Assembly (NCBI GenBank): GCA_030765055.1
Contig: CM060953.1
Coordinates: 23,259,687 to 23,323,686, forward strand
Direction of reading: 5' to 3'
DNA from: Mantis religiosa
Lineage: Eukaryota > Arthropoda > Insecta > Mantodea > Mantidae
DNA length: 64,000 nucleotides
Position 1 is the first letter of the stretch; every line of letters begins with the position of its first letter. Position numbers and translations under genes: made by a program. Below, one piece after another: positions 24,171 through 34,585 of the stretch. The notes under the pieces were generated by a model. It saw only the letters and a list, made by a program, of their open reading frames with translations. It searched no databases and was not told the origin of the DNA.

Positions 24171-26116
24171 AAAATGTTTGGAGAGAACATCAAGTCAACT
24201 GTCATCTGGATAGGTTTTACCTATCCGCTTCGACAATATGCAAAGGAAAAGATAAGAATAAGATAAACTAATAAAGAAAGAGTGAGGGAGAGCGAAGTCA
24301 GTAACAATCAATTGTTCAATAAAGCAGTATGGCATTGTCTACGACAGGAGCAGAATGAGATAACTATTGACTTAACTGAATAAAGCATGAGCTTCTTGTT
24401 AGCAATAGAATGCCGGATAAGTCTTATTTTACAGTGACGTCAAGCTGACGTCTGCCATATCAAACTGCGTGTTTCGTGAAGGCATTTGACGTCATAAAAA
24501 AGCAGTCGTGGCTTTTGTATTTTGTTTTCCAAAGTGATATCTCGTAGCGAAGTGGTAGGTAGGGACATTGATCGTGGATTACAGTAGCTTTTACTTATGA
24601 AAATTTTCATCATGGAAATGCTTGCAAAAATACGAATACGCGGCAATTTACTAGTTATCATTTAAAAATATAAATCACTCTTTTGAATCTGTGCTTCGGT
24701 GGAAAATCAGTCTAAGTTTAGCTGTGTATTTAAAAGCGGAAATATATGTGAAATTTCTAAGACACAAAGTGCTCTACAGAGCTTTTTCAACCTTTTCGGC
24801 ATAAATGATGACTTGAATAAAATATTACGGTTACTACTGCATAACTGTAAGCCGTTTATGGCATATGCAGTTTAAAACACAACTTTTAACTGCATATGTT
24901 CCAGTTTTCACAGTGTCTGAACACCATTTATTATTCATATTTTTCTATTTAACTGGACAGTGCGTTAAATAAATATATACTTTAAAATAAACTGCTTTTT
25001 AAAGTTTAATTTTTGTCAAATTATGAATTTTGGTTTTACAAAAAGCAAGTGCTTATCAAATATGGATCAGCTAAAAGGCGTTACAAATTTACTCTTAGAA
25101 AATTAGTTAGGATATTTATACCACAGGAAAGAAAGTCTCCGGGGGATGAGACGCAGGGGCGTTGGAAAAGGTTCCAACACGCTCCCTCGGTAGTTTTTCA
25201 GACCGCCATGTCAATTCAGTTACAGACTATTCAAAAACGTCCTTTTGTGAATGAATCTTCTCGGTTTCAGTGTACAGAGTGAATAGGGTGCATGTTGTTT
25301 TAACGGCTCTGCTCCTTGTGTAGCAGGCGTTCTCTGTCATACACATTCGCTGTCCTTGTCCCACTATGTAAGAGGGTGCATTCCTTTCAGAGACTTACTT
25401 TGCATTGCTGTACAGTACATATTATATATAATGGTAAGCATTTGCAAAGTTTGGTAGTATTTTAAATAATGAAAAACTCTTAGAGATCACAACCGAGTAA
25501 AACGCATTGAAAAATTTTCTGTTTGGTACACTGTTTATGCATTCTTACTTTCTTTGTTATTTATTTTCAGTAAATGTGTATAGATTTAGGTATAAATACA
25601 TATTTTGAGGATCTCCTCAATTAAAAATGAGTATATTTTAGAATCCTTTGTGCATATTGTTTATTTTTTCGAGATACTAATGTTATGGATTTTAATTTTC
25701 TAATACTTAAACTTTTATTAAATTAGGAAGTCGATATTGGCTTTTTTATGTACTGGTCTTCAAAGCCATCACATAGTGATCATCTTTTAGAAGATCTGAC
25801 TATCGCTTGACCCTCCTATATTCTCCTATTCCCATTGTAACTTCATGAAAATGTGTAATACATCAATTTCTACAAAGTTTATTTTAATTTAATGTAGACA
25901 GGATAATAATCTTCTATACAAATATTTGTTGAAAAGATGTAGAAAAAATCATGTGAGTACAGCACATCAAATTATTTTTATAAATTACTGTATATTTTGC
26001 TTAAAACACGTTGTTTAGAAATTCTTAAGACATATTCATCAAATTTTTATAAATCGCTTCTAGAAATGTTGGAAATAGTGTGAAAAATATTAGAAAGAGC
26101 CCTAATTCACTAAGTA
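24171..26116. other. No recognisable gene
   Basis: About 1.9 kb without a recognised element. An 89-codon frame at 25013-25282 and a 73-codon minus-strand frame at 24440-24661 are unassigned. The stretch 25.12-25.38 kb is GC-richer than its flanks. Confidence 0.5.
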
Positions 26117-26713
26117 GGGGAGATTCGTACAGTATCGGCCGGCGTGCACTACCGGCCGCTACCGTTATTTCCGTTTTCGCCTCCATGTGACAGAAGTTTC
26201 CAGTAAGCTGTAGCAAGCTTGTACATCCACGTGCTATATAATCAGATATCTTCTTCCTCTCTTCAGTTGTTTGCTCTGAGTACTTAATGGTGGTTAGTGC
26301 AGCTCCTAGGGCACAGAAGATTTTCTGAGACCTATAGCAGCGTTATATTTGCGATCTCTGTAAAACAGTGAGCTAAACATTTGTGAACTGAACGGAAATA
26401 GTGAAAATAAGTTCTCTTTTGTATTATCATATTGTTCTATATGTAGCAGTGTAATGTATCAATGACAATCTATATTGTAACAGAAAAGGCAGTGGCCGAT
26501 ACTGCAAGACATGTTCTACAGGCCTTATAATTCTAGCCTTTTTACTTTCAATGTAATAAGGTATTATAAATAAAAAATAAAAAGCATTACATTATACTAT
26601 CTGTGGAAAATTTATTGAGGCAAGATAATAATAGAGTAAAATTCCGATTAATCACCACAGTTACAGAGTAAAGTCAAAAAACTGAACCCAGCCGATACTG
26701 CACGACCTTCCCC
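26117..26713. mobile_element. TIR element of 597 bp at a TA site
   Basis: Terminal inverted repeats of about 27 bp, GGGGAGATTCGTACAGTATC at the left and the complement of GCCGATACTGCACGACCTTC at the right, lie between TA dinucleotides (26115-26116 and 26714-26715). A further GCCGATACTGCAAGAC copy sits inside at about 26495. There is no transposase, so it is a non-autonomous, MITE-like or deleted Tc1/mariner-type element. The interior holds a TATATAA string at 26235-26241 and AATAAAAAATAAAAAG-like sequence near 26568, which may be coincidental. Confidence 0.7.
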
Positions 26714-29149
26714 TATACCGTCTATTCAAGCTGGTTTAGTCAAGCAACTCAAATACGTTCACCTGACTTTATTTTTCTTTATTCTGTACAGAGGTAAATA
26801 ACGAATCAAAGCATTTCTCTGTTTAGAAGTCAGCCAGACTGTTGTACCTAACATGTGAATATATGTAAGTACTGTGACATAAGTAAACAGCTGCTAAAAC
26901 ACGGCTTGTCGAAAGGATCTAAAATGAATGTCTTGAAAATATTTGGTAAAGCGAAGGTAGGTATGTGTTTCCAAGGAATTTCGTGTTGCAGGTCTCGCAA
27001 TACTAACATTCGCAAGGACTATGTACGCATGCGCCGGCTCCCTTAACAACTTTGTATTGTGGCCGCCCTCCTTATGAGGAGAGCTTTACGTTTGCTGGCC
27101 ACGTACGCGATATCTACGGTAAGTAAGCCACCTCCAAAAACGTTACAATACGGGAAGGGGAGCAGCCAACTTCACCTCTTTTATTACCTATTTATTAGCA
27201 AGACACAAAGTTGGAGCTACTGTTTTGTTGCTGTAGACTTATCCAGAGCTTTTGATGGAGTTAGGGTGTATCGTGGCCATGGAATAAAGGAAAAACACAT
27301 TATTTCAAAGGTCTCGGGTTAGGACCCTGCTGGCTTCTAAACCACATCCGAACTGCATGCATTTACTCTGGCATCATTGTCACAAACTGAACACCTTCTC
27401 CCTTGCAGGGTTGATGATTGTTTGGTTGATGTTATTTTTAACCACAAGAATGAAATCGTTGTGTATCTTGTAGATGATAAGGTAGAGGTGAATAATCAAA
27501 GTAATTTAAGTAATAAAAATTTAACTACTGAACTTATGCTCATAAGCATGTTGGACATATTTATTTATTTGTATGCCATAATGGGAGATTACAGAGAGAA
27601 TTATATAATAAAATTAGAAAATGATTCGACACAAGGTCCTTTATAAATTCCTGGTGGTCAAACTGGAGACTATAATGTGAAATTATCGCTGTAACAGTTC
27701 TATAAGAACAAACTGGATGGATCCATACATTATGGATAACAGTTTACTGCGGAATCAAATCTGATGACAGCCAACAATGGACCAATCGTTTATGGTAGCA
27801 GAAAATTTGCCTCAGAAGTAGAAGAACCGTGATTTCCATTCAAAAACTGTCTGTTAACACTGTAACTCCAAAACGACAAATCGGTTAAAAAGGAAAGTTG
27901 ATATTTAAATGTAAGGTCTCCCAAGCATGTGTCTACTATACATGGAATAACTTTTCACAAAACGAGAATAGTAGTTTTATTAAAATACCACATGTCTAAA
28001 ATATTTGCATGATAAATAAAACATTGAACTCTTTTATTTAATTGCATTTTGGGGGATAATCTGCAATGCCTCCATTGTTCAGAATTACTGTGCAACGGTA
28101 GACTAAGCTGTAGACAGAATCATAGAATATTAAAAAATGCAAATCTCTATAAGGCACAGAAGTTGTGTGAAAGGGGTGTTAATCGTTTATTGGTTTGAAT
28201 TTTCAAATACTAATAACCCTCCAAGTGTAAAGCTCCTATTCTATTTTTCTCTTGGTTTTGCAAAGAGCATGACACTTCAAAGCCATCACATAGCCACCCT
28301 CATTTCAGCAACCAGTCACTTTTGCCTGCTATTTTGTTCTATTTACAAATAAGCATGCAGAAAGACTCAATTGCAAATAGGAGAACACATTTTTTTAGGA
28401 GTAGTTTGTAGAAACGTGAGTAGAGAAAGTCATGTGATAGTAAAACATTCAGAGATTAAGCATATTTTGTTGCTAAGCAAACAAAATGCAATGCGATAGG
28501 AGTAGGAACGTCAATGTACAGATTATATATCTTGGTTCATTAGTTAGACGTGTAGACAGAAGTCTGTCCCGGCTGATAGAAAAGTAGTCAATATTACCCC
28601 TTATAGGCAGGCAACTTCTTTGCCAAGCTTATTGTGCGGTAGTGCCTATAGAGACAGGCTCCATCACCCCATTCAGCATAACAACACTCGTAATGCTGTT
28701 GCGTCGATCTTTATTAAGTCCTTCCAACCCTTTCATTCGACCCTTATTGTTCGCGAACCCCTCACACGGAACAGGCAATTACAGGGTAATTCCACACTCG
28801 CACCGCCATTGAGAAGAAGTCATCTACGGTACACATTTCATCTACGTGCCCAATAAAGGCACCTTTACAAAATTGTGTGGCAACTAAAATAATTATTGTA
28901 TTAAATAATTACCAATATTATAAGGAAAGAATCTTTTGTGAACGTGGGATAATCTCAAATACAATTACAGTGAACTGAATCACTCTTTCACCATTGAAAT
29001 GCCCGATTTGTTCAGACTGACATGAGCTTATGAATCATTTAATAATTTCATCTTTAATTTATAGTTCTGGTTTCTTCACAGAATATAAACAGTTACTACA
29101 CATTTAAAAGTATAAAAATAAAAGCCCGTTACTTGTATTGCAAAAAACA
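26714..29149. other. Mostly anonymous, possible LINE remnant near 27.2 kb
   Basis: AT-rich sequence. Apart from the doubtful reverse-transcriptase trace entered separately, I see no element. Frames at 27377-27646 (89 codons), 28137-28352 and 28620-28856 are unassigned. Confidence 0.5.
27210..27322 (+). pseudogene. Possible reverse-transcriptase motif of a LINE
   Basis: Within a frame at 27059-27322, the segment SYCFVAVDLSRAFDGV resembles reverse-transcriptase block A of LINEs (F-x-D-L-x-x-A-F-D, the first catalytic Asp), and GIKEKHI follows at about the right distance. No Y-A-D-D block or other conserved part was found downstream. The match could be chance. Confidence 0.3.
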
Positions 29150-29372
29150 CAAAGAGTTAGCTATGTGGTAGCGTATCTAACTCAGACGTCCTCAGCTCGA
29201 ATCTCGGTCACGATGAGTTATCTGGATAAAGTATTTCCCGGGGATTCCCTTATCCTGAAAGATGAATGTACAGTAACTCTAAGATCTATGGACCTGTATT
29301 CATTTGAGAATCATTTCATCCAATTCATTTATCGTCCGAAGTGACTTAACGTTGGAGGACGTAAACTAAAAA
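29150..29372 (+). mobile_element. tRNA-derived SINE (family A, copy 5)
   Basis: The one clear full-length plus-strand copy. The A-box region is TAGCTATGTGGTAGCGT and the B box is CAGCTCGAATCTC. The core follows in complementary orientation (ATCCTGAAAGATGAATGTAC, then GACTTAACGTTGGAGGACGT) and ends in an A-rich tail at about 29365-29377. A family K transposon begins some 20 bp downstream. Confidence 0.85.
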
Positions 29373-29394
29373 AAAACTATGGTGTAATATAATG

Positions 29395-30100
29395 CCATAA
29401 TGCCATATAAACCTGAACCATTTCGATAGGTCATAACTTTTGAACCAATAATAGGACACACGTGCAAATTTGAGAGAATATAATAAACAATTGTGAGATT
29501 ACATTACACTGTTTATATCTCAGAGAAAATGTTGTAAGTGTCCTCCACCAGCATCTACACATGATATGACTGTAGACACTGAAGTTTATACGGGTATCTT
29601 CAAGACATTTGTAGAGCAGCTGGATGATATCGAATTGAGAGAAGCTTATTTCCAGCAAGATGGAGCAACGTGCCATACATCTAATGACACCATGGAACTT
29701 ATAACCAGTTTCTTTGATAATCGAATAATCTCAAAAGGTCTATGACCTCCCAGATTCCCTGACCTAACTTCAGAGGATTTTTTCTTGTCAGGGTATCTGA
29801 AAATAGAGGGTAGAAGAATAGGCCACAGACAATTGAAGTTCTCAAGGAATCCATTCAAAACGAAAAAAGTAACATTGGCGAGGATACTCTCCGTAAAAAT
29901 TCAGGGAATATGGTGAGATGAGTACAAACATGTATAGATGCTGGTGGAGGACACTTCCAACATTTACTTTGAGATGTAAATAGTGTAATGTAATCTCCCA
30001 ATTGTTTATTATATTCTCCCAAAGTTACACGTGTCTCCTATTATTGGTTCAAAAGGTATGGTCTATTGAAATGGTTCAGGTTTATATGGATCGCACTGTA
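29395..30100 (+). mobile_element. Long-TIR Tc1/mariner-superfamily element (family K, copy 2)
   Basis: Sister of the 23.3-kb copy, in the opposite orientation. The right arm ends TATATGGATCGCACTGTA, and the left arm contains ATATAAACCTGAACCATTTC. Inverted repeats are about 160 bp and include AGAGAAAATGTTG(T/G)AAGTGT. Like its sister it has lost the N-terminal half of the transposase. Both have similar length and similar inner break points, so both descend from one deletion derivative. Confidence 0.82.
29560..29990 (+). pseudogene. Transposase C-terminal remnant (family K)
   Basis: The plus-strand frame reads TEVYTGIFKTFVEQLDDIEL, then YFQQDGATCHTSNDTMELIT (second catalytic Asp near 29660), SFFDNRIISKGL, a stop, PPRFPDLTSEDFFLSGYLK (third acidic position), then frameshifted sequence. 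The C-terminal end, IDAGGGHFQHLL and a stop at about 29935-29975, lies within the right inverted repeat. The W of the usual W-P-P motif is the stop codon. It is not functional. Confidence 0.82.
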
Positions 30101-30101
30101 T

Positions 30102-31348
30102 AACGATATAATTTTATAAAGAAAGAAAGCTGCTAGTAGCTTCAATGTAGTAGCAAATATGTATTAGATTTGGTGCACAATCTTATTGGTTAGATATGTT
30201 AAGCATTTTAAACTATGCAGTTTTTGTTATTCAATAGCTGGGACCAAAAATAAGAAGCAAAACTTTAAGGTTTAACCTACTTTACATAACTATCCAAAAT
30301 TCTTCCTCTATCAAAGGGTAATTATAGCCTTGCAGGAGCATTTCCTGAACTTATAAGATTATACGTTGGTTTTAATTTAGGGAGCGTTAAAACGTGTATT
30401 TATTGTGAATACTTAGTAATGAATTTTTATATGGAAACCTGTACTGCTTATAGGTAAGCAGTACAGAATGTAAAATATAGGAAAAGAAAAACCGGTAGCT
30501 TTCAAGTGTTGTTGGTTCAAATTGCATAGTGTTACGAGATAAAATACAGCATGCAGTGTACCGAATATTTATTTTAATTAAAGGTGTATATCTCTGGTAA
30601 TTTCTGTGGAGAAAGGTCTACATCTTTTATGAACGTCATTTATTAAATTGATGATGATAAACCTTGAAACATTTCTACAAAAATTGGAGAAGCTGACGAA
30701 ATATGTCTGTTTTGTATATATCACGATGTATAACAGTTCGGGAGTGGCGGCAACTTCAGTTCCCCCAACTGCTTCTTGTCGTATGTACTTTAATTTACAT
30801 ATTAATAACTTTTTCCAGAAGGAGAAGTGAGTTATGGTTAGTCGCCCCAGTAACCGAGTGACAGTGAGACCTCCGTTATTAATATACGCAGCTTCTGTTA
30901 CAAGCAAACCTTCTAAGGGCCGATAAAATGTATGACATTTTTTCCTTACAATATGCTTGTAATACCAAATTAGTGTAATACAAATTTTTATAAGGACAGA
31001 GTAATTGGTTTAAGAGTTATTTGAATATTAATAAGAGCCAAGGATTTGGTGGGCAGAAGTGATGAAACACATTCAAAAATCTAAGCAACAGTTTCCAAGA
31101 AGCTAAATACTGTTCAAAAACTGTAGTACTTCGTGTTTGTGAGGTTAAAAAAATATTAACTGCCCGCTATTTTTAAAGAGCTATTGTTTTCACAAACGGT
31201 GCTTTAAGTGGGATATTGTAACTAATATTAAGCTATGCCAAATAACTTGTAGCTTAAGTTTTATTTTTAATTTTTCTAACATTACTAGTAGTTACAGAAG
31301 ATGTTACGTTCTATCGAAAATTTCTATATCGTGATATCAGCAGAAATA
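30102..31348. other. No recognisable gene
   Basis: AT-rich DNA. The largest frame is 109 codons on the minus strand (30578-30907). A 60-codon plus frame overlaps it, and neither is recognisable. Confidence 0.5.
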
Positions 31349-31539
31349 TACGAGGTGGGTTCAAGTAATAACACCGTTTTTACAGGACTGGGACCAGATA
31401 GGAACTTCTGGTATATTTTAAAATACACACGAAATCTTTGTGAATGCGTCACAGAGATGGCAGCACTGTAAAGAGCATAGAACTCTAGTGGCAGCGAGGA
31501 GAGTTAGGACTGTTTTTCTTACTTAAATAGTGACGATTT

Positions 31540-32035
31540 CATTGCAAGTTTCGTGGTGTGACACCTATTCAAATTCATTGACAGTTTAGTGAGGCATTTG
31601 GTGATGGTATAGTCTCGCTGCTGGAACGGTTACCATGCATTTATCTTTGTTAACAGAAACCTCTCAGATAACGCACTGTAAGAGTGAGAGGGGCACTGAC
31701 GCGCTACCCGTTCGTGTACTAAGCACCAATGAACGCATCAATTCAGCCAATGCAATTCGCAGGAATCACAAATGATATGTTCACTCCACGTGGAGTAATC
31801 AGTGCGTTATCTGAGAGGTATCTACTACCAAAGAGAAATTCATGGTAACCGTTCCAGCAGCGAGACTATACCGCGGATGTATCTAATCTGCGTTCCTGGG
31901 TACGACTGTTCAATGAAGGCAGAACATCGTGTGACAACAAACCAAGACAGTCACGGCCTCACACCAGTCGGTCTGACGACATGATCCAGCGAGTGGAGAA
32001 CCTTGTTTTGGAGGATCGTCGATCGAGTATTTTCA
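31540..32035 (+). pseudogene. Mariner transposase N-terminal remnant, left arm
   Basis: The plus strand codes FRGVTPIQIH, a stop, QFSEAFGDG (interrupted here by the MITE at 31610-31868), then DVSNLRSWVRLFNEGRTSCD, RPHTSRSDDMIQRVENLVLE and DRR. This corresponds to the first helix-turn-helix, the linker (R-L-F-N-E-G-R-T-S) and the start of the second helix-turn-helix of a mariner-type transposase. It ends at the centre of the palindrome. Confidence 0.75.
31610..31868. mobile_element. Nested MITE, 259 bp
   Basis: Inverted repeats of about 70 bp, starting TAGTCTCGCTGCTGGAACGG and ending with the complement, lie between TA dinucleotides at 31608-31609 and 31869-31870. The host sequence on either side (GGTGATGG and CCGCGGATG) rejoins with a single TA, in agreement with the uninterrupted right arm of the surrounding palindrome (GGTGATGGTACCATGG). 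It has no coding capacity and would need a transposase from elsewhere. Confidence 0.88.
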
Positions 32036-32350
32036 GATCTTCGTGCAGGATTATGTGTACAGATCCCACGGAAATGTCAATTTTGGAGGCGATGTCTGCA
32101 ACTGTCCTGGTACAATGTGGTACGATGTCCACATCCATGGTACCATCACCACATGCCTCACTCAACTGTCTTGGTTTGTTGTCACACGATGTTCTGCCTT
32201 CATTGAACTGTCACACCCGGGAACGCAAATTAGACACATACATGGTACCATCACCACATGCCTCTCTGAACTGGCGAGTAATTTCAATAGGTGTTACACC
32301 ACGAAAATGGAGAAAACGAATGATTACACGCTGTTCTTGCAATGAAAATG
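32030..32350 (-). pseudogene. Mariner transposase N-terminal remnant, right arm
   Basis: On the minus strand from 32350: LQEQRVIIRFLHFRGVTPIE, then REACGDGTMYVSNLRS, a stop, QFNEGRTSCDNKPRQ. A duplicated EACGDGTMDV segment follows, and then TVADIASKIDISVGSVHIIL plus HEDLKI, the second helix-turn-helix, which the left arm lacks. The two arms are therefore not equal in extent: the right arm reaches further into the gene after its internal duplication. Confidence 0.75.
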
Positions 32351-32541
32351 TCGCTATTTTAAGTATCAAAAACAGTCCTAACTCTCGTCGCTGCCACTAG
32401 AGTTCTATGCACTGTACAGTGCTGCTATCTCTATCACGTATTCAGAAAGAGTCCACGTGTATTTTAAAAGAAACCAAAAGTTCCCATCTGGTCCCAGTCC
32501 TGAAAAAATAGGGGGGTGTTACAACTTGAACGCACCTCGTA

Positions 32542-33668
32542 TTGATTTGAGAACTCCCGAATAAACAATAGCATTTTTACAAATAGGTTTACTTGGCACG
32601 CGATTGTGATTGCGAACATCGTAATTCAAAAAGGGAGAGTCAAATACATTCAAATGCAATATATGAATTCACGAATATTTTAATCAAAATTCTCCTACTC
32701 CAAGCTACCTTCAAGTGGAAAATATTTGCAAATTTGTTACTTTAAAAAATACCATATATAGAATCTCTTTGAAGCTCACATATTATTTGAAATGAAGCTT
32801 TTGCTTAAGAAGTCATTACCCAGAAATACCATTAATGTTTTGAATTGTTCAATGCTTTCTGATTTTTAAAGCTTTAGAAAAAGCATAGACATTTAAGACA
32901 AACTATAGCGTCAACTCTTATATATTTATTTATCACTTTAGTATTTTTTTACATGATTACAACACAAATACATATTTTATCATCAAATCCTGAAATTGAA
33001 ATAGACACATTTATATTAAAGTAATTCTAATTAAATAATACATATATTAAAATTTGTCCAGGCTCAGTGGGACGGGTGTGCTGGCAAGATTTAATGAGTA
33101 TCCTGTGCAAGACTATTTCCTAATTTCCTATTTTTGCCTGTAATTTTCGGTGTGTCTTATCATACAAAGAATTCATTCAAGTTATTAATTTTTCTATTAA
33201 TTTATATTCCTAAATTTTATTGAGTTCTACTGAAGTTCACTTCAATGACTCAAGCTTATGGAAGTTATAACTTCACAGTGCTGAACTTGCACACTCGCTT
33301 CCATTTGTGCTGTCACTGCAAGTTTTTTTAAAAAGTAAATAATCAGATCACAATGGGGAAGGGTAGAATGGGAGGTCTGGTTTTACTTTATGTATTCAGG
33401 TTTAGTTACATTTTGTTGTAACATTTTAGAAAGAAACTGCGTGCACACCCGCGCGAAAGTTAGCAAGTGAGATCCAGCTAATCATTTAACTCGGTCCACA
33501 CATCGTGAAACCTATGCATTTTGTATCGCTCTCCTCTGAGGCACTTTCTGAATGAAAATAAATTAGGATAATTGGCACTCAGGCAATAATGGTAGAAAGC
33601 CATCATCAACTACATTTGAGTCCATGCAGTGTTGTCTTTCTTAATATTCCAGGACAGAATTACTGTCG
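32542..33668. other. No recognisable gene
   Basis: AT-rich sequence between two transposons. No repeat or frame of note. Confidence 0.6.
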
Positions 33669-33670
33669 TA

Positions 33671-34583
33671 CGAGGGTTGTTCAATAAGGAATGATCATAA
33701 TTTGTTACGGTCATAGCTTTTCGCACTAAAATTCAATCTTTTTATATTCCGTTAGCTTAATGTGAAACAAACACGCCGTAGTAGTTTCATTGTTGGTACT
33801 CCTGGTTCCCGCCTTGAGAATCAGGCAAGTTCAGACATGTTCAGTATCGCCTACCGCTGCTGTGGAGGTAACATGCAGTTAAAGTTGATGTTAGAGGAAG
33901 ATCCGGAGTTTCTTTCAAACGTAATCACTGCTGATGAAACTTGGCTACATCATTTTGATCCTGAGAGCAAACAGCAAAGCTCAGTGTGGAAATCACCTTC
34001 ATCACCAACCCCCGAAAAAGCAAAAGTGGTTGCTTCTGCTGGGAAAGTCATGGTCATGTCACACTTTGATATTCATGGAATGGTTGATCAGCATGTTGTA
34101 CCTGCACATATCAGTAACTGGACAATACTACAGGGATGTCCGGAAAACATTGCAAGTCCATATCAGGCGCAGAAGACCATATTTCCGTGAAACAGGCTGG
34201 ATGCTGCACCATGATAATGCGCGGCTGCATATTGCTAATGTTGTTGCTGAATATCTTGCAAAAATCAACGTGAAGTGCATCCCTCACTCTCTCTATAGTC
34301 CGGATTTAGCCCCATGTGACTTTTGCTATTCCCTAACTTGAAGAAACGCCTTCGTGTGAGGCATTATCCATCATCAGAAGCAGTGGTGAAGGCTGCGGTG
34401 GCGATTTTGAAGGATCTCTCAAAAATGGTTTGCTGCATGTCTTTGAAGACGGGCAGAAACGCTGGGACAAGTGCATCGCATTTAGGGGAGACTATTTTGA
34501 GAAGGACCATCAAAATTATGAGGATGAGTAAAGGTACGTCGTAAAAAAAAAAAAAGTGATCATTCTTTATTCAGCAGACCTCG
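33671..34583 (+). mobile_element. Mariner-like transposon, internally deleted
   Basis: A 913-bp element between TA dinucleotides (33669-33670 and 34584-34585). Inverted repeats of about 28 bp start CGAGGGTTGTTCAATAAGGA at the left; the right end is the complement of CGAGGTCTGCTGAATAAAGA. A poly-A run of 13 lies just inside the right repeat. It is about 350 bp shorter than a full mariner. The missing part is the DNA-binding region of the transposase. Confidence 0.9.
33870..34535 (+). pseudogene. Mariner transposase catalytic domain, frameshifted
   Basis: All three catalytic positions of a DD34D transposase are present: Asp in ITADETWLHHFDPESK (about 33925-33970), Asp in MLHHDNARLH (about 34200-34230), and the last Asp in LYSPDLAPCDF (about 34290-34325). 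Exactly 34 residues lie between the second and third Asp. PTPEKAKVVASAGKVMVMSH joins the first two blocks. A frame change near 34110 separates the first block from the second, and another near 34325 precedes LFPNLKKRLR and the C-terminal end. The upstream part (33762-33869) does not look like the usual helix-turn-helix region, which was deleted. The sequence is better preserved than the 8.2-kb copy and belongs to another mariner subfamily. Confidence 0.87.
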
Positions 34584-34585
34584 TA

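Larger units (their letters stand above)
31351..32539. mobile_element. Palindromic (foldback) mariner derivative
   Basis: The element lies between TA dinucleotides (31349-31350 and 32540-32541). Both ends carry the same long sequence in inverted order: CGAGGTG(G/C)GTTCAAGT at the tip, then GGACTGGGACCAGAT and CATAGAACTCTAGTGGCAGC. Terminal repeats continue inward through about 190 bp of leader and then through the transposase N-terminal coding region in each arm. The left arm codes on the plus strand, the right arm on the minus strand, and they meet at about 32030. Each arm has only the N-terminal DNA-binding part; no catalytic domain exists. The left arm is split by a 259-bp MITE. The right arm has an internal direct duplication around CATGGTACCATCACCACATG (32138 and 32243). 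Confidence 0.83.

Noticed and set aside
31981..32400. 139- and 100-codon plus-strand frames
   Set aside because: They run antisense to the transposase remnant in the right arm of the palindrome.
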